This document shows, piece after piece, positions 23,101 to 36,464 of a stretch of 64,000 nucleotides of DNA (position 1 is the stretch's first letter; every line of letters starts with the position of its first letter). The DNA comes from Pampus argenteus. Lineage: Eukaryota; Chordata; Actinopteri; Scombriformes; Stromateidae. The stretch is taken from NCBI GenBank assembly GCA_036937835.1, contig CM072863.1:26558501-26622500 (forward strand), read 5' to 3'. Position numbers and translations under genes: made by a program. The notes under the pieces were generated by a model. That model ran no database searches and was not told the origin of the DNA. It worked only from the letters and a program-made list of their open reading frames with translations.

Positions 23101-26100
23101 AAAAAAAACAGTTCAAACTTTATACTGCACGCTACACTCCTGACTCCTCTCCTTATTCTGAAAGAAAAAAACAACAGAAAGACAATAAAGATCAGTGTTT
23201 TGTTATCAATTGAAGTCTGATCAGTGCATGAAGTCAAAAAAAAGTGTCTGAATTCAAAATTAGTGTCCAACTTCTCATTGTCTCCAGTCCTCTGTTGTCT
23301 CTACAAAACTAAAGGAAGACAAGAGAAAACAAATTCACAAAGTTACACTCATGCAGTTAAAGTCGTATAAAAATAAGATTAAAATGGCAGTGATCAAACT
23401 CTAATTAAAATTACAAAAATACAGAAATTAAAAGTATTTCCAAAAAAGTAAAAAAAAAAAAACATTATTCAAACTTTATACTGCACGTCACACTCCTGAC
23501 TCCTCTCATTATTCTGAAAGAAAAAAAACTAAACAGAAAGACAATAAAGATCAGTGTTCAAAAACCAGATCAAGACATAATTGTCATCAGATGAAATATG
23601 AGCATATGTTTACTGTACCTGAATTTAAAATGAGTGTCCAACTTCTCATTGTCTCAAGTCCTCTGTTGTCTCTACAAAACTAAAGGAAGACAAGAGGAAA
23701 CAAATTCACAAAGTTACACTCATGCAGTTAAAGTCGTATAAAAATAAGATTAAAATGGCAGTGATCAAACTCTAATTAAAATTACAAAAATACAGAAATT
23801 AAAAGTATTTCCAAAAAGTAAAAAAAAAAACAGTTCAAACTTTATACTGCACGCTACACTCCTGACTCCTCTCCTTATTCTGAAAGAAAAAAACAACAGA
23901 AAGACAATAATGATCAGTGTTTTGTTATCAATTGAAGTCTAAACAGTGCATGAAGTCAAAGAAAAGTGTCTGAATTTAAAATTAGTGTCGAACTTCTCAT
24001 TGTCTCCAGTCCTCTGTTGTCTCTACAAAACTAAAGGAAGACAAGAGGAAATAAATTCACAAAGTTACACTCATGCAGTTAAAGTCGTATAAAAATAAGA
24101 TTAAAATGACAGTGATCAAACTCTAATTAAAATTACAAAAATACAGAAATTAAAAGTATATCCAAAAAGTAAAAAAAAAACACTGTTCAAACTTTATACT
24201 GCACGTCACACTCCTGACTCCTCTCCTTATTCTGAAAGAAAAAAACAACAGAAAGACAATAAAGATCAGTGTTTTGTTATCAATTGAAGTCTGATCAGTG
24301 CATGAAGTCAAAAAAAAGTGTCTGAATTTAAAATGAGTGTCCAACTTCCCATTGTCTCCAGTCCTCTGTTGTCTCTACAAAACTAAAGGAAGACAAGAGA
24401 AAACAAATTCACAAAGTTACACTCATGCAGTTAAAGTCGTATAAAAATAAGATTAAAATGACAGTGATCAAACTCTAATTAAAATTACAAAAATACAGAA
24501 ATTAAAAGTATTTCCAAAAAGTAGAAAAAAAACACTGTTCAAACTTTATATTGCACGTCACACTCCTGACTCCTCTCATTATTCTGAAAGAAAAAAAACT
24601 AAACAGAAAGACAATAAAGATCAGTGTTTTGTTATCAATTGAAGTCTGATCAGTGCATGAAGTCAAAAAAAAGTGTCTGAATTTAAAATGAGTGTCCAAC
24701 TTCCCATTGTCTCCAGTCCTCTGTTGTCTCTACAAAACTAAAGGAAGACAAGAGAAAACAAATTCACAAAGTTACACTCATGCAGTTAAAGTCGTATAAA
24801 AATAAGATTAAAATGACAGTGATCAAACTCTAATTAAAATTACAAAAATACAGAAATTAAAAGTATTTCCAAAAAGTACAAAAAAAACACTGTTCAAACT
24901 TTATATTGCACGTCACACTCCTGACTCCTCTCATTATTCTGAAAGAAAAAAAACTAAACAGAAAGACAATAAAGATCAGTGTTCAAAAACCAGATCAAGA
25001 CACAATTGTCATCAGATGAAATATGAGCATACGTTTACTGTACCTGAATTTAAAATGAGTGTCCAACTTCTCATTGTCTCCAGTCCTCTGTTGTCTCTAC
25101 AAAACTAAAGGAAGACAAGAGAAAACAATTTCACAAAGTTACACTCATGCAGTTAAAGTCGTATAAAAATAAGATTAAAATGGCAGTGATCAAACTCTAA
25201 TTAAAATTACAAAAATACAGAAATTAAAAGTATTTCCAAAAAGTAAAAAAAAAAACAGTTCAAACTTTATACTGCACGCTACACTCCTGACTCCTCTCCT
25301 TATTCTGAAAGAAAAAAACAACAGAAAGACAATAAAGATCAGTGTTTTGTTATCAATTGAAGTCTGATCAGTGCATGAAGTCAAAAAAAAGTGTCTGAAT
25401 TCAAAATTAGTGTCCAACTTCTCATTGTCTCCAGTCCTCTGTTGTCTCTACAAAACTAAAGGAAGACAAGAGAAAACAAATTCACAAAGTTACACTCATG
25501 CAGTTAAAGTCGTATAAAAATAAGATTAAAATGGCAGTGATCAAACTCTAATTAAAATTACAAAAATACAGAAATTAAAAGTATTTCCAAAAAGTACAAA
25601 AAAAACACTGTTCAAACTTTATATTGCACGTCACACTCCTGACTCCTCTCATTATTCTGAAAGAAAAAAAACTAAACAGAAAGACAATAAAGATCAGTGT
25701 TCAAAAACCAGATCAAGACACAATTGTCATCAGATGAAATATGAGCATACGTTTACTGTACCTGAATTTAAAATGAGTGTCCAACTTCTCATTGTCTCCA
25801 GTCCTCTGTTGTCTCTACAAAACTAAAGGAAGACAAGAGAAAACAATTTCACAAAGTTACACTCATGCAGTTAAAGTCGTATAAAAATAAGATTAAAATG
25901 GCAGTGATCAAACTCTAATTAAAATTACAAAAATACAGAAATTAAAAGTATTTCCAAAAAGTAAAAAAAAAAACAGTTCAAACTTTATACTGCACGCTAC
26001 ACTCCTGACTCCTCTCCTTATTCTGAAAGAAAAAAACAACAGAAAGACAATAAAGATCAGTGTTTTGTTATCAATTGAAGTCTGATCAGTGCATGAAGTC

Positions 26101-27642
26101 AAAAAAAAGTGTCTGAATTCAAAATTAGTGTCCAACTTCTCATTGTCTCCAGTCCTCTGTTGTCTCTACAAAACTAAAGGAAGACAAGAGAAAACAAATT
26201 CACAAAGTTACACTCATGCAGTTAAAGTCGTATAAAAATAAGATTAAAATGGCAGTGATCAAACTCTAATTAAAATTACAAAAATACAGAAATTAAAAGT
26301 ATTTCCAAAAAAGTAAAAAAAAAAAAACATTATTCAAACTTTATACTGCACGTCACACTCCTGACTCCTCTCATTATTCTGAAAGAAAAAAAACTAAACA
26401 GAAAGACAATAAAGATCAGTGTTCAAAAACCAGATCAAGACATAATTGTCATCAGATGAAATATGAGCATATGTTTACTGTACCTGAATTTAAAATGAGT
26501 GTCCAACTTCTCATTGTCTCAAGTCCTCTGTTGTCTCTACAAAACTAAAGGAAGACAAGAGGAAACAAATTCACAAAGTTACACTCATGCAGTTAAAGTC
26601 GTATAAAAATAAGATTAAAATGGCAGTGATCAAACTCTAATTAAAATTACAAAAATACAGAAATTAAAAGTATTTCCAAAAAGTAAAAAAAAAAACAGTA
26701 CAAACTTTATACTGCACGGTATACTCCTGACTCCTCTCCTTATTCTGAAAGAAAAAAACAACAGAAAGACAATAAAGATCAGTGTTTTGTTATCAATTGA
26801 AGTCTAAACAGTGCATGAAGTCAAAGAAAAGTGTCTGAATTTAAAATTAGTGTCCAACTTCTCATTGTCTCCAGTCCTCTGTTGTCTCTACAAAACTAAA
26901 GGAAGACAAGAGGAAACAAATTCACAAAGTTACACTCATGCAGTTAAAGTCGTATAAAAATAAGATTAAAATGACAGTGATCAAACTCTAATTAAAATTA
27001 CAAAAATACAGAAATTAAAAGTATATCCAAAAAGTAAAAAAAAAACACTGTTCAAACTTTATACTGCACGTCACACTCCTGACTCCTCTCATTATTCTGA
27101 AAGAAAAAAAACTAAACAGAAAGACAATAAAGATCAGTGTTCAAAAACCAGATCAAGACACAATTGTCATCAGATGAAATATGAGCATACGTTTACTGTA
27201 CCTAAATTTAAAATGAGTGTCCAACTTCTCATTGTCTCCAGTCCTCTGTTGTCTCTACAAAACTAAAGGAAGACAAGAGAAAACAATTTCACAAAGTTAC
27301 ACTCATGCAGTTAAAGTCGTATAAAAATAAGATTAAAATGGCAGTGATCAAACTCTAATTAAAATTACAAAAATACAGAAATTAAAAGTATTTCCAAAAA
27401 GTAAAAAAAAAAACAGTTCAAACTTTATACTGCACGCTACACTCCTGACTCCTCTCCTTATTCTGAAAGAAAAAAACAACAGAAAGACAATAAAGATCAG
27501 TGTTCAAAGTGTTCAAAAACCAGATCAGGACATAAATGTCATCAGATGAAATATGAGCATATCATAAGTTTACTGTACGTGAATTTAAAATGACTGATCA
27601 AAGTTATTATTGTCTCCAGTCCTCTGATCTCTCTACAAAACT
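20134..27642 (+). repeat. Array segment 5: about 21 monomers between D4 and D5
   Basis: The run begins with A (AAACGTATATCCC start) and mixes A, B and A-star. Two adjacent monomers near 21297 and 21657 both start with the post-D ATATCCC form. The second follows a B monomer with the unusual AACATCTCATTTGTCTCTG sequence and an AAAACGGCAG tail. From about 22,670 the second copy of the 7.4-kb block begins. A 718-bp dimer pair lies near 24,880-26,310. No gene is visible. Confidence 0.88.
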
Positions 27643-28033
27643 ATATGAAGATGAGAACAAACAGTGGTTAAACATGTTACAACAGTTGAAAGATTCATCA
27701 TCACATGAATTAGGATGAAAATGTCAAATCGTATTGATAAACATCAAATTTTAAATTTCATATTTCCTCTCAACATTTCTCCTCTTCTTTCATAAAAAGA
27801 AATAAATATTATATTGAAATAAAAAAGAGAAAAAGTTAAAATTTTAAAAGTTCATAGGCAAATACTTCAGTGGTTACTTGTCAGTCTGTCCTTAATATTG
27901 GCTTAAAGTTAAATATATTGTACACGTTGAAAAGAAAACAATTATCTTTGAATTTCAACTAGACTACATTGCAAATAAAATAAAAAACAAATAAAATAAA
28001 AAACACCAGGCTACTTATAAATATAACAAATTA

Positions 28034-28087
<54 letters not shown>

Positions 28088-28530
28088 ACATTTCACAACT
28101 CTCTTCACCTTTGGTTGCAAATCAAAGTATAACTTAAATTCAGAAATTTTCCTACATCAGAAAAATGTGAAACTTACTGTAAGTTTTTTTTTGTTTGCGT
28201 AGAGACGTATGATCTTGTCATATTGTGCTCAGTCCAGTTTCTGGTTGAAATGTGTTTCTCTCACATCATGCTGTGTGTCTGTTCCTCTCCAAAGACTGAA
28301 AAGACAGGAGTTCTGTGTGCAAATGTTCTGTTATCTGTTATTACTTGGATTCTAGAACATCCTTACGATGCAACAAAAGAAATAAGTTTGGACTTTACAG
28401 TCCCAGTGAAATATATGATTCACACAATACACAGTCAAACCAGAAGATAAATGTTTATGAAGCATTCACTCAGCAATTCGTTCTTATTCATTGATTCATT
28501 ATAATAAAATTATGAAAGAACACTGTACAA
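27643..28530 (+). repeat. D segment copy 5
   Basis: This copy is nearly identical to D4, including the internal AAATAAAATAAAAAAC duplication and the Asn-to-Lys change. It differs by four extra bases in (TA)n. The open frame (ATG at 28250, stop ending at 28450) is intact. Confidence 0.85.
28035..28090. repeat. (TA)n microsatellite in D5
   Basis: This is the longest TA tract of the eight D copies. It exceeds the D4 tract by 4 bp inside otherwise matching sequence. Confidence 0.95.
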
Positions 28531-30404
28531 GAGGAAACAAATTTACAAAGTTACACTCATGCAGTTAAAGTCGAATAAAAATAAGTGATCAAACTCTAAT
28601 TAAAATTACAAAAATACAGAAATTAAACGTATATCCCAAAAAAAAAAACACTGTTCAAACTTTATACTGCACGTCACACTCCTGACTCCTCTCCTTATTC
28701 TGAAAGAAAAAAACAACAGAAAGACAATAAAGATCAGTGTTTTGTTATCAATTGAAGTCTGATCAGTGCATGAAGTCAAAAAAAAGTGTCTGAATTTAAA
28801 ATGAGTGTCCAACTTCCCATTGTCTCCAGTCCTCTGTTGTCTCTACAAAACTAAAGGAAGACGAGAAAACAAATTCACAAAGTTACACTCATGCAGTTAA
28901 AGTCGTATAAAAATAAGATTAAAATGGGAGTGATCAAACTCTAATTAAAATTACAAAAATACAGAAATTAAAAGTATTTCCAAAAAAGTAAAAAAAAAAC
29001 CAAAACATTATTCAAACTTTATACTGCACGTCACACTCCTGACTCCTCTCATTATTCTGAAAGAAAAAAAACTATTCAGAAAGACAATAAAGATCAGTGT
29101 TCAAAAACCAGATCAAGACAAAATTGTCATCAGATGAAATATGAGCATACGTTTACTGTACCTGAATTTAAAATGAGTGTCCAACTTCTCATTGTCTCCA
29201 GTCCTCTGCTGTCTCTACAAAACTAAAGGAAGACAAGAAAAACAATTTCACAAAGTTACACTCATGCAGTTAAAGACGTATAAAAATAAGATTAAAATGG
29301 CAGTGATCAAACTCTAATTAAAATTACAAAAATACAGAAATTAAAAGTATTTCCAAAAAGTAAAAAAAAAAACAGTTCAAACTTTATACTGCACGCTACA
29401 CTCCTGACTCCTCTCCTTATTCTGAAAGAAAAAAACAACAGAAAGACAATAAAGATCAGTGTTTTGTTATCAATTGAAGTCTGATCAGTGCATGAAGTCA
29501 AAAAAAAGTGTCTGAATTCAAAATTAGTGTCCAACTTCTCATTGTCTCCAGTCCTCTGTTGTCTCTACAAAACTAAAGGAAGACAAGAGAAAACAAATTC
29601 ACAAAGTTACACTCATGCAGTTAAAGTCGTATAAAAATAAGATTAAAATGACAGTGATCAAACTCTAATTAAAATTACAAAAATACAGAAATTAAATGTA
29701 TATCCCAAAAAAAAAAACACTGTTCAAACTTTATACTGCACGTCACACTCCTGACTCCTCTCATTATTCTGAAAGAAAAAAATAAACAGAAAGACAATAA
29801 GGATCAGTGTTCAAAAACCAGATCAAGACACAATTGTCATCAGATGAAATATGAGCATACGTTTACTGTACCTTAATTTAAAATGAGTGTCCAACATCTC
29901 ATTTGTCTCTGTCCTCTGTTGTCTCTACAAAACTAAAGGAAGACAAGAGGAAACAAATTCACAAAGTTACACTCATGCAGTTAAAGTCGTATAAAAATAA
30001 GATTAAAACGGCAGTGATCAAACTCTAATTAAAATTACAAAAATACAGAAATTAAAAGTATTTCCAAAAAGTAAAAAAAAAAACAGTTCAAACTTTATAC
30101 TGCACGCTACACTCCTGACTCCTCTCCTTATTCTGAAAGAAAAAAACAACAGAAAGACAATAAAGATCAGTGTTTTGTTATCAATTGAAGTCTGATCAGT
30201 GCATGAAGTCAAAGAAAAGTGTCTGAATTTAAAATTAGTGTCCAACTTCTCATTGTCTCCAGTCCTCTGTTGTCTCTACAAAACTAAAGGAAGACAAGAG
30301 GAAATAAATTCACAAAGTTACACTCATGCAGTTAAAGTCGTATAAAAATAAGATTAAAATGGCAATGATCAAACTCTAATTAAAATTACAAAAATACAGA
30401 AATT

Positions 30405-30702
30405 AAAAGTATTTCCAAAAAGTAAAAAAAAAACACTGTTCAAACTTTATACTGCGAACAGATGACCAATTTGTTATCAAATGAAATCTGATCAGTGCAT
30501 AAAGTCAAAGAAAAGTGTCTCTGAATCTAAAATGAGTGTCCGACTTCTCATTGTCTCCAGTCCTCTGACCTCTCTACAAAACTAAATAAAGACAAAAGGA
30601 AACAAATTCACAAAGTTACACTCATGCAGTTAAAGTCGTATAAAAATAAGATTAAAATGGCAGTGATCAAACTCTAATTAAAATTACAAAAATACAGAAA
30701 TT
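30405..30702 (+). repeat. Short class C monomer (copy 2)
   Basis: It has TACTGCGAACAGATGACC, GTGCATAAAG and GAATCTAAAATGAG. It is preceded by a class A monomer, not B-prime. Confidence 0.9.
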
Positions 30703-31415
30703 AAAAGTATTTCCAAAAAGTAAAAAAAAAAACAGTTCAAACTTTATACTGCACGCTACACTCCTGACTCCTCTCCTTATTCTGAAAGAAAAAAACAACA
30801 GAAAGACAATAAAGATCAGTGTTTTGTTATCAATTGAAGTCTAAACAGTGCATGAAGTCAAAGAAAAGTGTCTGAATTTAAAATTAGTGTCCAACTTCTC
30901 ATTGTCTCCAGTCCTCTGTTGTCTCTACAAAACTAAAGGAAGACAAGAGGAAACAAATTCACAAAGTTACACTCATGCAGTTAAAGTCGTATAAAAATAA
31001 GATTAAAATGACAGTGATCAAACTCTAATTAAAATTACAAAAATACAGAAATTAAACGTATATCCCAAAAAAAAAAACACTGTTCAAACTTTATACTGCA
31101 CGTCACACTCCTGACTCCTCTCATTATTCTGAAAGAAAAAAAACTACTCAGAAAGACAATAAAGATCAGTGTTCAAAAACCAGATCAAGACACAATTGTC
31201 ATCAGATGAAATATGAGCATACGTTTACTGTACCTGAATTTAAAATTAGTGTCCAACTTCTCATTGTCTCCAGTCCTCTGTTGTCTCTACAAAACTAAAG
31301 GAAGACAAGAGGAAATAAATTCACAAAGTTACACTCATGCAGTTAAAGTCGTATAAAAATAAGATTAAAATGGCAATGATCAAACTCTAATTAAAATTAC
31401 AAAAATACAGAAATT

Positions 31416-31713
31416 AAAAGTATTTCCAAAAAGTAAAAAAAAAACACTGTTCAAACTTTATACTGCGAACAGATGACCAATTTGTTATCAAATGAAATCT
31501 GATCAGTGCATAAAGTCAAAGAAAAGTGTCTCTGAATCTAAAATGAGTGTCCGACTTCTCATTGTCTCCAGTCCTCTGACCTCTCTACAAAACTAAATAA
31601 AGACAAAAGGAAACAAATTCACAAAGTTACACTCATGCAGTTAAAGTCGTATAAAAATAAGATTAAAATGGCAGTGATCAAACTCTAATTAAAATTACAA
31701 AAATACAGAAATT
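31416..31713 (+). repeat. Short class C monomer (copy 3)
   Basis: This is a copy of the preceding C monomer at +1,011 bp, sharing GTGCATAAAG, GAATCTAAAATG and CCGACTTCTC. Confidence 0.9.
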
Positions 31714-32427
31714 AAAAGTATTTCCAAAAAGTAAAAAAAAAAACAGTTCAAACTTTATACTGCACGCTACACTCCTGACTCCTCTCCTTATTCTGAAAGA
31801 AAAAAACAACAGAAAGACAATAAAGATCAGTGTTTTGTTATCAATTGAAGTCTAAACAGTGCATGAAGTCAAAGAAAAGTGTCTGAATTTAAAATTAGTG
31901 TCCAACTTCTCATTGTCTCCAGTCCTCTGTTGTCTCTACAAAACTAAAGGAAGACAAGAGGAAACAAATTCACAAAGTTACACTCATGCAGTTAAAGTCG
32001 TATAAAAATAAGATTAAAATGACAGTGATCAAACTCTAATTAAAATTACAAAAATACAGAAATTAAACGTATATCCCAAAAAAAAAAACACTGTTCAAAC
32101 TTTATACTGCACGTCACACTCCTGACTCCTCTCATTATTCTGAAAGAAAAAAAAACTACTCAGAAAGACAATAAAGATCAGTGTTCAAAAACCAGATCAA
32201 GACACAATTGTCATCAGATGAAATATGAGCATACGTTTACTGTACCTGAATTTAAAATGAGTGTCCAACTTCTCATTGTCTCCAGTCCTCTGTTGTCTCT
32301 ACAAAACTAAAGGAAGACAAGAGAAAACAATTTCACAAAGTTACACTCATGCAGTTAAAGTCGTATAAAAATAAGATTAAAATGGCAGTGATCAAACTCT
32401 AATTAAAATTACAAAAATACAGAAATT

Positions 32428-32808
32428 AAAAGTATTTCCAAAAAGTAAAAAAAAAAACACTGTTCAAACTTTATACTGCACGTCACACTCCTGACTCCTC
32501 TCATTATTCTGAAAGAAAAAAAATAAACAGAAAGACAATAAAGATCAGTGTTCAAAGTGTTCAAAAACCAGATCAAGACACAAATGTCATCAGATGAAAT
32601 ATGAGCATATCATAAGTTTACTGTACCTGAATTTAAAATGAGTGTCCAACTTTTCATTGTCTCCAGTCCTCTGATCTCTCTACAAAACTAAATGAAGACA
32701 AGAGAAAACAATTTCACAAAGTTACACTCATGCAGTTAAAGTCGTATAAAAATAAGATTAAAATGGCAATGATCAAACTCTAATTAAAATTACAAAAATA
32801 CAGGAATT
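32428..32808 (+). repeat. B-prime monomer (copy 2), paired with C
   Basis: It has the TTCAAAGTGTTCAAAAACC, AGCATATCATAAG and CTGATCTCTC markers and is followed directly by class C. Confidence 0.9.
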
Positions 32809-33109
32809 AAAAGTATTTCCAAAAAGTAAAAAAAAAAAAACACTGTTCAAACTTTATACTGCGAACAGATGACCAATTTGTTATCAAATGAAATCTGATC
32901 AGTGCATGAAGTCAAAGAAAAGTGTCTCTAAATTTAAAATGAGTGTCCAACTTCTCATTGTCTCCAGTCCTCTGACCTCTCTACAAAACTAAATGAAGAC
33001 AAAAGGAAACAAATTCACAAAGTTACACTCATGCAGTTAAAGTCGTATAAAAATAAGATTAAAATGGCAGTGATCAAACTCTAATTAAAATTACAAAAAT
33101 ACAGAAATT
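32809..33109 (+). repeat. Short class C monomer (copy 4)
   Basis: It has TACTGCGAACAGATGACC and a CTCTAAATTT variant. The preceding B-prime ends in the private change CAGGAATT. Confidence 0.9.
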
Positions 33110-33837
33110 AAAAGTATTTCCAAAAAAGTAAAAAAACATTATTCAAGCTTTATACTGCACGTCACACTCCTGACTCCTCTCATTATTCTGAAAGAAAAAA
33201 AAATAAACAGAAAGACAATAAAGATCAGTGTTCAAAAACCAGATCAAGACACAATTGTCATCAGATGAAATATGAGCATACGTTTACTGTACCTGAATTT
33301 AAAATGAGTGTCCAACATCTCATTTGTCTCTGTCCTCTGTTGTCTCTACAAAACTAAAGGAAGACAAGAGGAAACAAATTCACAAAGTTACACTCATGCA
33401 GTTAAAGTCGTATAAAAATAAGATTAAAACGGCAGTGATCAAACTCTAATTAAAATTACAAAAATACAGAAATTAAAAGTATTTCCAAAAAGTAAAAAAA
33501 AAAACAGTTCAAACTTTATACTGCACGCTACACTCCTGACTCCTCTCCTTATTCTGAAAGAAAAAAACAACAGAAAGACAATAAAGATCAGTGTTTTGTT
33601 ATCAATTGAAGTCTGATCAGTGCATGAAGTCAAAAAAAAGTGTCTGAATTCAAAATTAGTGTCCAACTTCTCATTGTCTCCAGTCCTCTGTTGTCTCTAC
33701 AAAACTAAAGGAAGACAAGAGAAAACAAATTCACAAAGTTACACTCATGCAGTTAAAGTCGTATAAAAATAAGATTAAAATGGCAGTGATCAAACTCTAA
33801 TTAAAATTACAAAAATACAGAAATTAAAAGTATTTCC

Positions 33838-33857
33838 AAAAAAAAAAAAAAAAAAAA
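33838..33857 (+). repeat. Expanded A-tract of 20 bases
   Basis: The normal CCAAAAAGTAAAA junction has become an uninterrupted A run, losing the GT step, and is followed by CTTTATTC. Confidence 0.9.
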
Positions 33858-34454
33858 CTTTATTCAAACTTTATACTGCACGTCACACTCCTGACTCCTC
33901 TCATTATTCTGAAAGAAAACAAATAAACAGAAAGACAATAAAGATCAGTGTTCAAAAACCAGATCAAGACACAATTGTCATCAGATGAAATATGAGCATA
34001 CGTTTACTGTACCTGAATTTAAAATGAGTGTCCAACATCTCATTTGTCTCTGTCCTCTGTTGTCTCTACAAAACTAAAGGAAGACAAGAGGAAACAAATT
34101 CACAAAGTTACACTCATGCAGTTAAAGTCGTATAAAAATAAGATTAAAACGGCAGTGATCAAACTCTAATTAAAATTACAAAAATACAGAAATTAAAAGT
34201 ATTTCCAAAAAGTTAAAAAATAACACTGTTCAAACTTTATACTGCACGTCACACTAATGACTCCTCTCCTTATTCTGAAAGAAAAAAACAACAGAAAGAC
34301 AATAAAGATCAGTGTTCAAAGTGTTCAAAAACCAGATCAGGACATAAATGTCATCAGATGAAATATGAGCATATCATAAGTTTACTGTACGTGAATTTAA
34401 AATGACTGATCAAAGTTATTATTGTCTTCAGTCCTCTGATCTCTCTACAAAACT

Positions 34455-35311
34455 ATATGAAGATGAGAACAAACAGTGGTTAAACATGTTACAACAGTTG
34501 AAAGATTCATCATCACATGAATTAGGATGAAAATGTCAAATCGTATTGATAAACATCAAATTTTAAATTTCATATTTCCTCTCAACATTTCTCCTCTTCT
34601 TTCATAAAAAGAAATAAATATTATATTGAAATAAAAAAGAGAAAAAGTTAAAATTTTAATAGTTCATAGGCAAATACTTCAGTGGTTACTTGTCAGTCTG
34701 TCCTTAATATTGGCTTAAAGTTAAATATATTGTACACGTTGAAAAGAAAACAATTATCTTTGAATTTCAACTAGACTACATTGCAAATAAAATAAAAAAC
34801 ACCAGGCTACTTATAAATATAACAAATTATTATATGTATATATATATATATATATATGTATGTATACATTTCACAACTCTCTTCACCTTTGGTTGCAAAT
34901 CAAAGTATAACTTAAATTCAGAAATTTTCCTACATCAGAAAAATGTGAAACTTACTGTAAGTTTTTTTTTTCTTTGCGTAGAGACACGTATGATCTTGTC
35001 ATATTGTGTTCAGTCCAGTTTCTGGTTGAAATGTGTTTCTCTCACATCATGCTGTGTGTCTGTTCCTCTCCAAACACTGAAAAGACAGGAGTTCTGTGTG
35101 CAAATGTTCTGTTATCTGTTATTACTTGGATTCTAGAACATCCTTACGATGCAACAAAAGAAATAAGTTTGGACTTTACAGTCCCAGTGAAATATATGAT
35201 TCACACAATACACAGTCAAACCAGAAGATAAATGTTTATGAAGCATTCACTCAGCAATTTGTTCTTATTCATTGATTCATTATAATAAAATTATGAAAGA
35301 AAACTGTACAA
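34455..35311 (+). repeat. D segment copy 6
   Basis: It has GTCTTCAGTCC just upstream of its left edge, TTTTAATAG near 34656, and GAGACACGTATG in place of GAGACGTATG, a 2-bp insertion also seen in D7. The insertion opens the plus frame further upstream, to about 34974, but adds no ATG. The first ATG of the frame is at 35031 and the stop ends at 35231. Confidence 0.85.
34831..34868. repeat. (TA)n microsatellite in D6
   Basis: An alternating TA run ending TATGTATGTATACAT, of intermediate length. Confidence 0.95.
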
Positions 35312-36464
35312 GAGGAAACAAATTTACAAAGTTACACTCATGCAGTTAAAGTCGCATAAAAATAAGTGATCAAACTCTAATTAAAATTACAAAAATACAG
35401 AAATTAAACGTATATCCCAATAAAAAAAAAACACTGTTCAAACTTTATACTGCACGTCACACTCCTGACTCCTCTCCTTATTCTGAAAGAAAAAAACAAC
35501 AGAAAGACAATAAAGATCAGTGTTTTGTTATCAATTGAAGTCTGATCAGTGCATGAAGTAAAAAAAAAGTGTCTGAATTTAAAATTAGTGTCCAACTTCT
35601 CATTGTCTCCAGTCCTCTGTTATCTCTACAAAACTAAAGGAAGACAAGAGGAAACAAATTCACAAAGTTACACTCATGCAGTTAAAGTCGTATAAAAATA
35701 AGATTAAAATGACAGTGATCAAACTCTAATTAAAATTACAAAAATACAGAAATTAAACGTATATCCCAAAAAAAAAACACTGTTCAAACTTTATACTGCA
35801 CGTCACACTCCTGACTCCTCTCATTATTCTGAAAGAAAAAAATAAACAGAAAGACAATAAAGATCAGTGTTCAAAAACCAGATCAAGACACAATTGTCAT
35901 CAGATGAAATATGAGCATACGTTTACTGTACCTGAATTTAAAATGAGTGTCCAACATCTCATTTGTCTCTGTCCTCTGTTGTCTCTACAAAACTAAAGGA
36001 AGACAAGAGGAAACAAATTCACAAAGTTACACTCATGCAGCTAAAGTCGTATAAAAATAAGATTAAAACGGCAGTGATCAAACTCTAATTAAAATTACAA
36101 AAATACAGAAATTAAAAGTATTTCCAAAAAGTAAAAAAAAAAACAGTTCAAACTTTATACTGCACGCTACACTCCTGACTCCTCTCCTTATTCTGAAAGA
36201 AAAAAACAACAGAAAGACAATAAAGATCAGTGTTTTGTTATCAATTGAAGTCTGATCAGTGCATGAAGTCAAAAAAAAGTGTCTGAATTCAAAATTAGTG
36301 TCCAACTTCTCATTGTCTCCAGTCCTCTGTTGTCTCTACAAAACTAAAGGAAGACAAGAGAAAACAAATTCACAAAGTTACACTCATGCAGTTAAAGTCG
36401 TATAAAAATAAGATTAAAATGGCAGTGATCAAACTCTAATTAAAATTACAAAAATACAGAAATT

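Larger units (their letters stand above)
22670..30057 (+). repeat. ~7.4-kb duplicated block, copy 2 (contains D5)
   Basis: This is the partner of 14277-21660. The match starts where AAAATGACAG versus AAAATGGCAG ceases to differ. It ends at about 30057, where this copy has AAAAGTATTTCC and the other has AAACGTATATCCC. The only clear interior difference besides (TA)n length is the patch opposite 15430-15660. Confidence 0.82.
30223..32256 (+). repeat. Tandem 1,011-bp trimer, two copies
   Basis: Copy 1 (30223-31233) and copy 2 (from 31234) each hold a C monomer, an A monomer with GTCTAAACAG, and a B monomer with ACTACTCAG. The rare CCGACTTCTC change occurs at 30540 and 31551. The junction at about 31234 joins a B front (TGTACCTGAATTT) to an A-type back (AAAATTAG), marking the exchange point. 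Copy 2 has one extra A before CTACTCAG. Confidence 0.85.
28531..34454 (+). repeat. Array segment 6: about 17 monomers, rich in class C
   Basis: The run starts with A and continues the 7.4-kb copy to about 30057. It then contains a 1,011-bp trimer repeated twice (30223-32256), a B-prime/C pair (32428-33109), a B monomer with CAAGCTTT at 33145, B variants with AACATCTCATTTGTC at about 33312 and 34028, and a final monomer with AGTTAAAAAATAACACTG near 34211 just before D6. A 20-base A run at 33838-33857 replaces the usual AAGTAAAA. Confidence 0.88.

Noticed and set aside
34834..35136. 100-codon open frame through the (TA)n tract of D6
   Set aside because: It begins in the TA microsatellite as a Tyr/Ile run and depends on TA length and a 2-bp insertion. 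It is absent from the other D copies in this form, except for a related shorter frame in D7.
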